A DNA stretch of 27,356 nt, from contig NAOQ01000271.1 in assembly GCA_002751075.1 (NCBI GenBank), positions 61,739 to 89,094 of the forward strand. The letters are read 5' to 3'. Shown here in pieces: positions 16,600 through 26,985 of the stretch. The translations under genes and the position numbers were made by a program. Each line of letters opens with the position of its first letter. The stretch's first letter is position 1. The stretch is from Ichthyophonus hoferi (Eukaryota; Opisthokonta; Ichthyosporea; Ichthyophonida; Ichthyophonidae). Below the pieces are notes generated by a model that made no database searches, was not told where the DNA came from, and worked only from the letters and a program-made list of their open reading frames with translations.

Positions 16600-17645
16600 G
16601 TAGTGTTATATGGGGGCATTGGTTTAGCCAACCAGCCATCCGTTTAAGTTTCCGCCAATGTGTATCAATAAAACAAATTAATTTGCAGTCTCATTGGATT
16701 CATTGAATACTTAATAAACGATTGGCTCATTAAATTGCTTAACCACATGTCTTTTTGGCATTGGAGTCAGAGAAGCTGCCAGCAACAATGAATAACCAGC
16801 AAGGACCGAATGGCCGACTACCCCACACCTCACCAAGTGCCAAGGACAACGCCCCTTTCAACAAGCCAAGCGTCTTATACTTCTAGCCCCAGGAGTTTAA
16901 TTTAATGCTACCCCTGGCAGCCCCTTGTGGGGGTGTTCGAAATATTTCATGTCCTGGTTAACGAATTCCGCACTACAGGCCGTATGAACGTTACAACTCA
17001 AACAAGCGCATCAGGCGGCGATTGGTTAATCACACATCTCTACAATAGACATATTTATTGGTCAATCCCATGTCACAATAAATTTTTACAAGATCACAAA
17101 TCACAGTAGGTTCAATCGAAGTCAAGATAATAAGTAGATCGATTCTTGTTATAGTATGTTAAGCCACGCTATGCATAAAAGTCGGTATGGTAAGATCAGA
17201 TAATTCTAGTGGGTCCCTTTGACCTATCGTGAATTTAGATTAGCTCTAATACGGATATTTATGATTGGCTCCTTTAAAATTATTGAACTTAGCAATGGCG
17301 ATGACCTGACATTTTTTCGTGCAGAATGATGTTGTCTGTAGTAGTGTCCGGTTGCAGTTTATTTTTGTGGGATGTTTCTGTATCAATTTTTTAATCTTCC
17401 TGTATAGGAAGTGGTTTCTCCAGTGCCGTTTGTGTGGGTTGAGGGACTTCCTGGGCAGGGTTGGTGAATACTTGTTGTATAAACGTTTGAGGTGCCGCTT
17501 GAAATTTTTGTGTTAATTGCGGATTGAAAACGAATAAAAATTAATAATAGATTAGAGCAATCCGGTACCCAAGACGGACTGATAGGTCAATATAAGTCTA
17601 CAGCTATATAAAGAAATACCCAAATTAATTTAATATTCTTGTGAG
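16600..17645 (+). mobile_element. Possible LTR-retrotransposon fossil fragment
   Basis: A polyadenylation-like AATAAAA and a CAGTCTC stretch (16660-16695) precede a region resembling an LTR/internal junction (about 16750-16775). A short gag-like reading frame follows (from about 16789), and then possible LTR-type sequence from about 16925. It looks short and broken, probably old. No polymerase domain is visible and no LTR pair could be confirmed, so this is tentative. Confidence 0.3.
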
Positions 17646-17646
17646 T

Positions 17647-17681
17647 TTTATTATTATTATTGTTATTATTATTATTATTAT
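17647..17681 (+). repeat. (TTA)n tract at the right edge of the 3-kb insertion
   Basis: The TTA run resumes homology with arm 2: the downstream TTCAAATGCT and ATTATATTTGTGT.GAAAG stretches are shared with the minus strand of 24250-24350. Confidence 0.75.
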
Positions 17682-18935
17682 ACAATATATTATTATGGAG
17701 GATCATATGATTGTATTATGTTATGCGATAGTGTACTGCATTCAAATGCTGTCAGGAATGCATAAAACTACCATATAGTGTGTTTGATTTCATTACCATA
17801 TACCATAATAATAATAGCAATTAGTATAGTATTATATTTGTGTCGAAAGCGTAAAATTATAAAACATAATGTAGTATAGGTTATTTTCTTATTATATAGA
17901 GTATAATCCAACTACTTATTTTTATTAATATTAGTAAATAGAAAACCACGATCAAAATGCCATAATAAGGCCCAGCACAGGAAACTATGCTATCCAACCA
18001 TCATTCATTTTGCATTGTGATAGATGAAGTTGTTGTTTTGTGTAATGAAACGTTTTCATATTTGCACATATATGACTTTATTGTATGATAAAAAAATAAA
18101 ATGTACTGTATAGTATTTTATTAGATTTTTCTTATGATATGTATATGATACTATATTAAATTTTTCCTGGTTGTAATATATAATAATACAGTAAAATAGT
18201 CTTTATAGTAGAGCTGACGAATTTGTAAATAAATGGTAAGGTATATATTGTAATCTTCTGTTATTATAGTATTATATTGACATTTTAATTATATGTTTTA
18301 AAACTAATACATACATCTGGTTGGTCCTCCTGCAGATCTGAAGAAATGGTCCAATCCCTATACTCCACAGGATGGTGATTCAATAGGGCAGGGAAGAGAT
18401 TAAACCTTCATTTGTTTGAAATGATGCAGAAAATTATATTGGAGGAACAAGGAAACATACAGTATCTGATCTAGTAAGACATAACATGATGCCTATGATG
18501 AAAAGAAAAATAGGATAGACATTATTGAATTAGTAGAAATATATAGTAAACATACCCTGTCTTTATCTTAACGCATTTTAAAATGTTATTAACAGTTAGA
18601 GATTGGGGCTCTATGCTTTGCATTTTAATAGGCATTAAATGATATCCGAGATGTGGTATTGGTATACGCCAATTATTAAATTAACTATTATAGTAACTAC
18701 AGGGATACTAATTAAATTATTAGCATGTTAAAACAATTTGCTTACTTAAATATTTAGATCCCAACTTACATATATATAAGCATGGTATATATAATAAAAT
18801 ATAATAAATAATTCCAATGTATATTGTACGCTATTAATTTAAGGCTCTAATCTTTATTACTATCAAGTTTTGTTATAAAAAATATATATTTATTTGATTT
18901 TATAGCAATCCGTTATAGCCCCAGTGACCTGTCCA

Positions 18936-19200
18936 AAGGCCTCGGGGTCTCTAATTAGTTTTTGATTCCCAGATAGAGGTTTTCTTCTAGGCGCTGTTGA
19001 GTATATCAATCCCGTTTATTAGGAAATAACTGGTTCTTGATACAGTGCTTTCGCTCCCTTAGGGCAGACTGTGTAAAGACAATATACAATATACTAGGAC
19101 ACTAATGTATCCTATTGGGGTGCATGGTAGCTGTAATATTTATTGTTTTGAATACATCCAATGGTGTCAAAAACATGAGATTTTCACTTAAGCATTTTTA
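18936..19200 (+). repeat. Dispersed repeat, copy B
   Basis: Direct, diverged copy of 13428-13740. It starts about 150 bases after the end of arm 1, while copy A ends about 420 bases before arm 1 starts, so the two copies bracket the duplicated segment. Its class is unknown. Confidence 0.7.
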
Positions 19201-19358
19201 TAATTATGATTATTTAATATTAGTAATTACATATACAATAGTAATTTGAAATAATAGCTAGCGACAAATTCAATTAGGAATAATAATAATAATAAGCATT
19301 TTACAATAATAATTATACACAAAATAGTAAACCATTATATTACTGCTTTTAAATCAAT

Positions 19359-20591
19359 TTAAATCAACTCTACTCTTACATCATTAGGTTTAGCAAACAT
19401 GCTATTCATAAGTACCACTAAATGGTACACCTCTCTATCGTTGATAGGTAGAACGTAGGCCGGACCTTGATCCACTCCATCAATGACAAATGAACACACT
19501 CCCTCCTTGTTTAGATGTACTCCAACTGTGGTTCCAGTGACTAAATTCTCATCTATTCCTGTATAGGTCCTCTGATTATCTCCTGTATGCACTGAGTATA
19601 GAGTTTGATTTCCACAATAAAAATACCATCCACTTCCACCAGTAGTAAAATTATTCTTTTGCATTTGATCAATAGTTGGCGTTGCTATTCCAACCATAAT
19701 CGAATTACTTACACTGGCTAAAATACGAATGGCTGCTGTATTGTTACTATTAGTGTTAATCTTTGGGCCAATAACTGTACACTGCCAACTGCTTTTTGCT
19801 ATACAGGTTGCTATTTTCCCGCTATTACTCAATGTATAGGTCGGTCCTGGTGAGAACACATGTTTAGCATCCTTATTCCTTTGCACATCAAAGCAAGTAG
19901 TGTGAGGAGTACACTGTGATGATAGACAGTTGTGATTGTTTAATATCAGCTCCGCAATGAACTCGGGTGACATCTTTTGTCGTTTCTCGGTGTAGTTAAA
20001 AATTTTATGTGCTGTGGTATTCGGATGCAATGTTCGATTACTGGGGTATGTTAATGAGGCCAACTCCTCGTCCAACTCCTCCTTTTGGAAAATAGTGCTA
20101 GGCACCACATCTTTAAATGATTGATTAATCGGATGCAAATAATCACTCTGAACTGTAAGTGAAGCAAGGTCTATGGCCTTAGGAAAATTAGAAATGAGGT
20201 TTACATCTTTATGTAATTGCTTATTTGGATGTAATTCTTCATAGGTGTCCGTCAGTGAAGTCATGTCCCTCCCCTGTTTGAAATTAGGAACGTGGGCCAC
20301 ATCTTTATATGACTGACTACTCGGTTGTATTTTTTCATTCGCATCGGTCAGTGGAGCAAGCCCCAAGTCCTCTATTGGATATTTAGGTAGGGGTATAACA
20401 TAGTTAAAGGCCTGGGTAATGTTACAATTAAAACACCAAGCCAAAAGATAATAAAGGAAACGAATCCATAGTATGATGGGAAATGTAAGAACAGTAATGA
20501 TTCGTATTGTTAAAGAGAGGTAGAAAGAAGGGAAAAATAACATACAACGGCAGATGAGGGAAAGGAAAGAGAGAGTATGGGAGCTCGACAT
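19359..20591 (-). CDS. Membrane-anchored SPRY-domain protein with four 33-residue repeats
   Basis: Intronless, 410 codons. The N-terminal 55 residues are hydrophobic, with one or two membrane segments (about 5-30 and 31-53). Residues about 74-206 are four tandem repeats of 32-34 residues with the pattern DL.SLT.....LHPN.Q..KDV....NF.K; the fourth is the most diverged. Residues about 258-410 form a SPRY (B30.2-like) beta-sandwich: NSIMVGIATPTID, GGSGWYFYCGNQTLY and GTTVGVHLNKEGVCSFVIDG are its characteristic strands. SPRY domains bind protein ligands; no catalytic role is expected. The Cys-rich stretch at 222-234 could hold disulfides, which would suit an extracellular domain. The exact family is unknown. 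A long TA run lies about 100 bases upstream of the start. Confidence 0.8.
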   Translation of the reverse strand: MSSSHTLSFLSLICRCMLFFPSFYLSLTIRIITVLTFPIILWIRFLYYLLAWCFNCNITQAFNYVIPLPKYPIEDLGLAPLTDANEKIQPSSQSYKDVAHVPNFKQGRDMTSLTDTYEELHPNKQLHKDVNLISNFPKAIDLASLTVQSDYLHPINQSFKDVVPSTIFQKEELDEELASLTYPSNRTLHPNTTAHKIFNYTEKRQKMSPEFIAELILNNHNCLSSQCTPHTTCFDVQRNKDAKHVFSPGPTYTLSNSGKIATCIAKSSWQCTVIGPKINTNSNNTAAIRILASVSNSIMVGIATPTIDQMQKNNFTTGGSGWYFYCGNQTLYSVHTGDNQRTYTGIDENLVTGTTVGVHLNKEGVCSFVIDGVDQGPAYVLPINDREVYHLVVLMNSMFAKPNDVRVELI

Positions 20592-20686
20592 GTTGTGTTG
20601 TGTAATTCAAGAATGACCTATAACTATAAGTGTAAAAGAATGGTGATAGGTGATGGAACAGAGATGACGGGTTGATGTGGTATATC

Positions 20687-20719
<33 letters not shown>
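20687..20719. repeat. TA-dinucleotide run upstream of the SPRY gene
   Basis: About 30 bases of TATATA roughly 100-130 bases upstream of the SPRY start codon. It might supply a TATA element, but similar runs are common throughout this window. Confidence 0.5.
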
Positions 20720-23389
20720 GCAGAACAGAACATGAGGGAGTAGTTGAAGGCGTTTCCTAAATATAATATATATATATCTTATACAACCAATAGATACAAA
20801 CTAAACATAAAGTAAATAATAGATATATAGTAACGACTAATAATAGTAAGTATTTGTTGTAAGCTATTACTATTTGTTACAAGATCGTTAACTTTGCATT
20901 CATGAAATGATTGGTCTGATTTTAGTTGATTGAATAGCGTTCTTAATTAAGAAAATTGATTTGTCAATACTTAGAATGTGAGCACTTACATTAACGAGTA
21001 AATTAGTCAAAAGAGCCATTCATATGGGAACCAAGGAACATAATAGTATTAGATCAACGAGACAAAAACTAATATTAAACCAGGGGTTGACGTTTCAAAC
21101 ATTATAAAGTCAAGTTTTGCATTTCTTAAATATATAAATACTTTTTCTTAATGATTAGAAGATACTTGGCCTGTATTCTATAATCATCATACCTTTACTG
21201 CAATGTCTAGTGCTAGTACTTGAAAATAAGCGCCAGTGTTCTAAGAACCTTTCTCCCACTGATAACACAATTGCAGTCACTTTTGAGAGCAGCAATACTC
21301 ATTATAAGCACACAAGCTTAGCATTTCCAACTGATCGCACACGCGGCGCCATAAGCATTATCGCACGTAAACGAACTGAACTAGAAATCTTTTCTTCAAT
21401 AATCGCTGAATATAATCGTAATATATATATCTAGAGATAAAGCCAGCAAATACACCCTCTCTTACGTTGCCTTCTAGTATAAGTGGATCTGAGCTGAGTG
21501 TTATTTTTATCATAAGCGGTACTAATATGCTGACTCTATCCCTAACTTTTTATAGCAATTGTACTCAGCTATGAGTGCAGGAGGTGTTCCTGTGTTCCTG
21601 TCTTAATGTATCCGACGATGATAGTCCTTACAGTGCAGTGTAAACGATTAGTAAGAGACGCTATATTGCAATGTAAATAATAACTATTGTCACTACTTAA
21701 TATTAGTAAGCAATTCACTGACTTCTGAATGAGTGAGAGATCTGAACACTGATTATCATATGTGAGTGCCAATGGTGAATTAGACATTACCATAACACTG
21801 TTTATTACAGTTATTAAAGCTTTCTGGTATCTCGTCTAGTACTCATTGTTGAAGAGCTCCAACATATATGGTATAACTTCCGATTAACGGAAGGACGAGA
21901 GGTGCGCAAACTAATTGTTGATTGCTTGACTCACTGGATTATGTCCTAAGAAAAAATAATTTTAGTTTTCTTTCCTATAATCCGTAGACCGAGGGATGGT
22001 CTTAGTTGACGGCTCACACTAGAAGTAAAAGGATTTTATTTGAATCATTCTCACGATTTTTGTCCTCAGACTTTGTCACTGACACAGTTGTACACATAAC
22101 CGCACTTATTTCTAAGTATTGCACCTTATTAAGTAAAGGTATAAAAGTTCAACCAATAAAATGGTGCAATACAGTGTTAGATGTAAATAGCTAATCAAAT
22201 AGCACAATGCAAGTTTTAAATGAAATTAACTAATTAAATGGTGCAGTGCTATGGTGATGTTAGTTCCTCATTACGTCACTATGTAAAAAGTAAACGATTA
22301 CATCTATGGGGAAACCCCGTGACTGAGCCAGAGTCCAATCGGTACACAAATCTAATTATAGTGATTGAAAAAATATCTATATAAAGGTATCGCCAATTTG
22401 AGTTTATGAGCCTCAAAAGCAATGAGATAGTGCCGGAGGTTAATTGCTCGGTCATTAAATTAAAGCAGTCTCAATTACCAGCTTAGAATTACAACAATTA
22501 CCAACATATAATTAAATTCAAATGTGCCCGGGGACGTATATGTGTGAGCTGTGGGGGCCTTCATTATTTATTTCCTTTTTTATTTACATTTTTCCGATCG
22601 TTGTTGACCATGTGCGGTTAATATCTGTATAGTTGTATTCATTATTGCAAATGGGACTGATTGTAAAGCTACAGGGATCCACTAAAATTGTCTGATCTTA
22701 TCACGATACTTACACTATTACATCATATTATAATAAAATTCCGTTTACAATATGAATGCTGGATGCTGGAATATGTGATAGTACATAAATATTAGATTGG
22801 ATATCGTAAAATCTTCCGGAATTCTTAATCAAAAATCTAAAACTACGTACTAGCTATGGTTGTTTTATATGCTTAGAATACTATGAGTGCAAGAATAGCA
22901 TTACCACTACATATGTTATAATTACCTAATATAATTATAGTATATAATGATTTATGTTATTAGTATATTATATTTATACATTCTAACAAAACATTTTGTT
23001 GATTACAGTCATATCTAGTAGGTCTTACAACATCTTGTCTGATTTGAGAAGCTAATCTGCTATAAGTATAGTTAGTAGTGCAATATAATACTTTGCTACC
23101 AACTCTTGGCCATTTTTTGAATATGTATTTATTTTCAAGTAAAAAAATATTTAATATAATTTATTATATATGCTTTATATATTATCAAAATAGATTACTT
23201 GTGAGAATAACTGACATTGTGGGTGATTGCGTAGGAATCCCATATGCTATAATCGATTTATTCAATTTTTAGATTAGTTAACATGCCTGGTAATTAATTA
23301 TAATCAATTGTTAACCAATCATATGTATATGTTATGTATATATATATCTATTTATATATCTATACATGTATATAATACATAGATTATAA
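20720..23389. other. Long intergenic block without a recognised gene
   Basis: 21200-22560 is less AT-rich and less repetitive than the rest. It contains a TATA-like TATATAAAGG (22379-22388) and a short palindrome (CTTCCGATTAACGGAAG, 21878-21894). Reading frames are under 75 codons and match nothing I know. 22560-23389 is AT-rich. A decayed element or a non-coding transcript is possible but unsupported. Confidence 0.4.
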
Positions 23390-23797
23390 GATACATGAAA
23401 ATTATATACATATGGAAGTTGGGATTTAAATATTTTAGTAAACGAATGGTTTTAATTTGTTATTATTTCAATTAATAATCTTACAATTACTAAAATGGTT
23501 AATTTAATAATTAGCGTGCACCAATACCAAATTTGGGATATCACTCAACGCTATTAAAATACGAAAGATAGATCCCCAATCTACAATTGTTCATAGCATT
23601 TTAAAATACGCTAAGAGAAAGACACAGTATGTTTATTTTATATTTTTACTGTTTCATTAACGTTTATATTATAATTTTTCATCGTAAATGTCATGATATA
23701 TCCCACTAGATATACATTCAGTTTCTTTCCCCTTGAAAATAATAATCTCTATCATTTCGACCAAATAAAAGTTCAATCTTTTCCTTGTCCTATTGGA

Positions 23798-24488
23798 TCA
23801 CCTATCCCGCGGAGCATAGGGATTGGACCATTTCTTCAGATCTGCAGGGTGACCAACCATATGTATGTATTAGTTTTAAAACGCATAATTATAACGTACT
23901 ATATAAATAGGATACTATAACAGAGGACTATAATGTATACCTTACTGTTTATTCATTAATTCGTCAGCTTTATCATAAAGATTGTTTTACTGCATTATTA
24001 TATACTACAATAAAGAAAAAATTAATACAGTATCATATACGTATCAAAAGCAAAATCTGATAAAATACTATACAGTACATTTCATTATCATATCATATAA
24101 TATAGTCTTTCATAGTTTCCAATTTTAGGTTTTATTACGGTCTTTTGATTATGGTTTTCTACTAGTTTTAATGAAAATAAATAATTGGCCTATATTATAT
24201 GATCGGAAAATAACATATACTACATTATATTGTACAAGTTTAAACTTTCAACACAAATATAATATTATATTAATTGTTATATTATTGTATTATATAGAAA
24301 TGCAATAAAATAAATTGTACGATAGTTTTGTGTTTGCTTAATAGCATTTGAATAAAATACATTATTGCATAATATCATATATTATATAAAAAAAAGTAAT
24401 AATAATAATAATAATAATAATAATAGTAATAATAATAACAATAATAATAATAATACTAATAGTAATAATAATAACAACAATAATAATA

Positions 24489-24551
<63 letters not shown>

Positions 24552-24562
24552 GTAATAATAAC

Positions 24563-24600
<38 letters not shown>

Positions 24601-25069
24601 TAATAGTAATAATAACAATAATAATAATAATAATAATAATAATAAGAAAAAGGAGAAGAAATTACTTCCTGGTTGTGTATCTCTGTCACCGTAGTACTTT
24701 CGATTTTCCTTTTGAATTTCTCCTGTAGAGATAAGTAACAAACGGTTGGTTATATAATGTATAAAAATAAATAATAACAAAATGTGAAAAACCCTTTTAT
24801 CCTTTTTATAATTTTATAATATAATATAATATAATATAACAAAACTAATAAAACAAAACATTAGACAACATAACACAAATTAACATGGGAGTAGGTATAT
24901 TATAATACTATTTATTATAGCTATTAATCATAAAAATAGATTACTTACTTACTTGCTCCTGGTAGATGTATGGGGCTATTATAACTGTAGATATAGCCAA
25001 ACCCATTCCCATCAAAACCAATCCTACCATTAGGCGTTGACGTATCCGTACGTTATTAGAGAAACCCAT
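23798..25069 (-). CDS. SMIM20: SMIM20/MITRAC7-like cytochrome c oxidase assembly protein, 3 exons
   Basis: Small mitochondrial inner-membrane protein; in mammals MITRAC7 chaperones newly made COX1 during complex IV assembly. Exons are 24949-25069, 24666-24722 and 23798-23841 (phases 1 and 1), giving 73 residues; human SMIM20 has 67. A basic N-terminus (VRIRQR) precedes a single membrane segment (about 14-32, MVGLVLMGMGLAISTVIIA), then YIYQEQVREIQKENR and the C-terminal signature DTQPGNLKKWSNPY. The latter matches human D.QPPGLKVWSDPF. At exon 1 two donors overlap (GTAAGTAAGTAA); only the second keeps the frame that gives this signature. The stop is TGA at 23800-23798. This is the intact copy of the inverted pair. 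The match is by eye but the C-terminus is distinctive. Confidence 0.78.
24397..24645 (-). repeat. (TAA)n / (TTA)n microsatellite in SMIM20 intron 2
   Basis: About 250 bp of TAA with scattered CAA/TAG variants. The poly-Asn, poly-Leu and poly-Tyr reading frames across it are artefacts. The same intron in arm 1 has only short TTA tracts, so the array expanded after the duplication or contracted in the other copy. Confidence 0.97.
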
Positions 25070-25075
25070 AGTAGA

Positions 25076-26768
25076 AGTATGTAGGTTTTAATAATATAAT
25101 AGTTATGTAAGAAATATTTCTAATAGTATATTTCGACTTTATTATGTGTGTACGTAAAATATTACAAGAGTACGTATATATGTATACATGCCTTGATTAT
25201 AACTTTATATTTGTTTATCTAACAGGCATATACGGTATGTAATGATTGTATGCATGCACACATACATATATAAATATTTTCTTGAAAAAACACAGTGAGA
25301 GTGAGAAAATAATGCAAAAATGGGTACAAATAGGCGTTAACGTTTCTGAGGTGAAAATAAATTTAAATAAATTTAAATAAAACTAAATGTGAAATAGTAA
25401 GTTGGTAGAAAATATATACAGATATGAGATTATGTGATATCTGTGATATCTGTAAATTGGGTTGCATTATGTTTGTATATTGGGTTGTGTAGTATTATAT
25501 TATTTCTTCCTAAAAATCATTTATTGAGTGATTTTAATCCTTGTAATTTTATTTTGTATTAGTATCTTGATATTTATTTACTTATTACATATCACATATT
25601 ATACATTATATATTGTGTATGTATGCATTATTCATTTATTTTCTTATACCATATTTTTTTAATATTATATGAATATATTAAGATTTATTTGCATCTTATA
25701 TATTATATTATACATTATCTATTTGTGTTTAATAAGATACAGTATTTATTCATTTTCATCCATAAAATGTGTTCACATGTGAGCCTATTGAAACTGATGC
25801 CTTATATCTTATTGGATGCATATTTTAACCCTAGAAATTTAAAATGGCATTTTAATATGAAAGACATTAACTCCAACATATATTGCGTAGTCAATATGCT
25901 CAAAGGTGTGAACGGTGACACTTATGTATTTTCCAGTAAATACAACATAATATTATAATAAATATAGCAAAAAAATAATAGATATATGTGACATAAAAAT
26001 ATAATAGATAAAACAAGTAAATAATAAAATTTGTATTCACGGTATTAATAGTATTAAAAACGTATATTTAAGTTGAGCGAGAGACCTGATCATTCATAGC
26101 TATCTACGTGATAAATCATGCTTCCTATGTAGGTCTACGGATGATTAATTCATCACCACATTTATTTCTAGATTTAATATTAAAATCTTTATAATTGGCT
26201 AACAAAATCTATATTTTAAAATGGGGATTGGTTCAATTAAAACCCGGCACAATAAAAAGAAGTATAAATATTTTGAATAAATATTGATTGGATTCCCTTC
26301 TAGACTGAGCTGGCTTTCTATCTCAAATGACAACACACATATACATAAACTTGGGTTGTAAGGAACTTCTTTACTATGAAGTAAGATATCCCATGTTTTC
26401 ATTAAAAACATTTTGCTATTTGCTTTTATTTTTTTTATTGCAAACGTTGCCTGTCCCTATATATATATATATTTGTTCGCAAAATAGACGGTATATATAC
26501 TTTACGCATTACATAATATATACAGCAGAATAAATACTAGAAAATTTTATTATTTTCAGTTGAGCTTTTTATTTTATTTTTTATAATTAATTATTTGGCA
26601 CGTATAAATAAATTTGATTAGGTATTAACGTTTTAAACTGAATTTAAAAAGGTTAATTGTATCTTAATTAGACTATTTAGCAATTAGCCAATTAATTAAT
26701 TTTCAATACTGAAGAGCCTGAATAGTCCTGATTGTTCGCAAACCAATTATAATAAAGATAAGGTGGAT
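25076..26768. other. AT-rich intergenic DNA
   Basis: Upstream of SMIM20. A 63-codon frame (25767-25955, start MCSHVSLLKLMPYILL) sits in DNA slightly richer in GC than its surroundings, but has no known relative. No promoter or RNA gene was recognised. Confidence 0.4.
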
Positions 26769-26819
26769 ATGGTACAGAGACTACATACTGCCCAACTCGA
26801 AATACTACGAAATACTATC
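26769..26819 (+). CDS. Possible first coding exon of a plus-strand gene leaving the window
   Basis: ATG followed by 16 sense codons (MVQRLHTAQLEILRNTI, helix-like) ending at a strong donor GTAAGT. A CCAAT motif lies upstream (about 26741) and a GTAT array follows the donor, as in the SMARCC gene. The protein is not recognised, and no downstream exon lies in the window to test the frame. Confidence 0.35.
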
Positions 26820-26828
26820 GTAAGTGGG

Positions 26829-26901
26829 TATGTATATATAGGTGTATGTATGTATGTATGTATGTATGTATGTTTGTATGTATATATGTATGTATGTTTG
26901 T
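26829..26901 (+). repeat. (GTAT)n microsatellite after the 26819 donor
   Basis: GTAT units with TTTG and ATAT variants, starting about 10 bases after the putative splice donor, in the same sense as the predicted transcript. Confidence 0.93.
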
Positions 26902-26985
26902 CAAAGTATATAACGAGACGTGTCAATGTCGGATAGGCTGGAACCTATAAGATGTTATTGAATATGCTTAGTAATAAGTCATTAA

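Larger units (their letters stand above)
14609..17645. mobile_element. About 3.0-kb insertion in the duplicated intron, carrying a GT31-like gene
   Basis: Present in arm 1 and absent from arm 2, with (TTA)n on both sides. It contains the 15199-16281 glycosyltransferase-like gene on the minus strand, two tandem duplications (about 15093-15120; 16299-16530) and possible LTR-element remains (16600-17645). No clear terminal repeats were found for the whole block. Loss from arm 2 is the alternative to gain in arm 1. Confidence 0.55.
14175..18400 (+). pseudogene. Degenerate copy of the SMIM20/MITRAC7 gene
   Basis: Three exon-like blocks match the intact gene at 23798-25069. Exon 1-like is 14175-14290 (it still reads VRIPQRLMVELVLMGMGMA). 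Exon 2-like is 14504-14560. Exon 3-like is 18336-18400 (LKKWSNPYTPQDG). The start ATG has become ATA, 11 bases are missing near the end of the membrane segment (shifting the frame) and the original stop is altered by a one-base change in length. Intron 2 is swollen by the inserted block. It is almost certainly non-functional as SMIM20, though the splice sites are still recognisable. Confidence 0.8.
14165..18790 (+). repeat. Arm 1 of an inverted segmental duplication (partner about 23390-25075)
   Basis: Aligns with the reverse complement of about 23390-25075 over exons, introns and 3' flank, for example around 14180-14290, 14495-14570, 17690-18420 and 18540-18770. The alignment is interrupted by about 3.0 kb (14609-17645) absent from the other arm. 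Non-coding parts are well diverged, so the duplication is old. Confidence 0.85.
23390..25075 (-). repeat. Arm 2 of the inverted segmental duplication
   Basis: Reverse-complement partner of 14165-18790, without the 3-kb insertion. Homology runs from just upstream of the SMIM20 start codon to about 350-400 bases beyond its stop. Upstream promoter sequence is not shared. Confidence 0.85.

Noticed and set aside
21210-21434. 74-codon plus-strand frame in the less AT-rich block
   Set aside because: No recognisable domain, no splice or promoter context, and of a length expected by chance.
24365-24780. Poly-Asn, poly-Leu and poly-Tyr frames
   Set aside because: They read through the (TAA)n array in SMIM20 intron 2; only 24666-24722 is coding.
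25623-25958. 111-codon plus-strand frame
   Set aside because: The first half is translated AT-rich DNA. The second half (from 25767) looks slightly more protein-like but has no known relative, so it is only mentioned in the intergenic entry.
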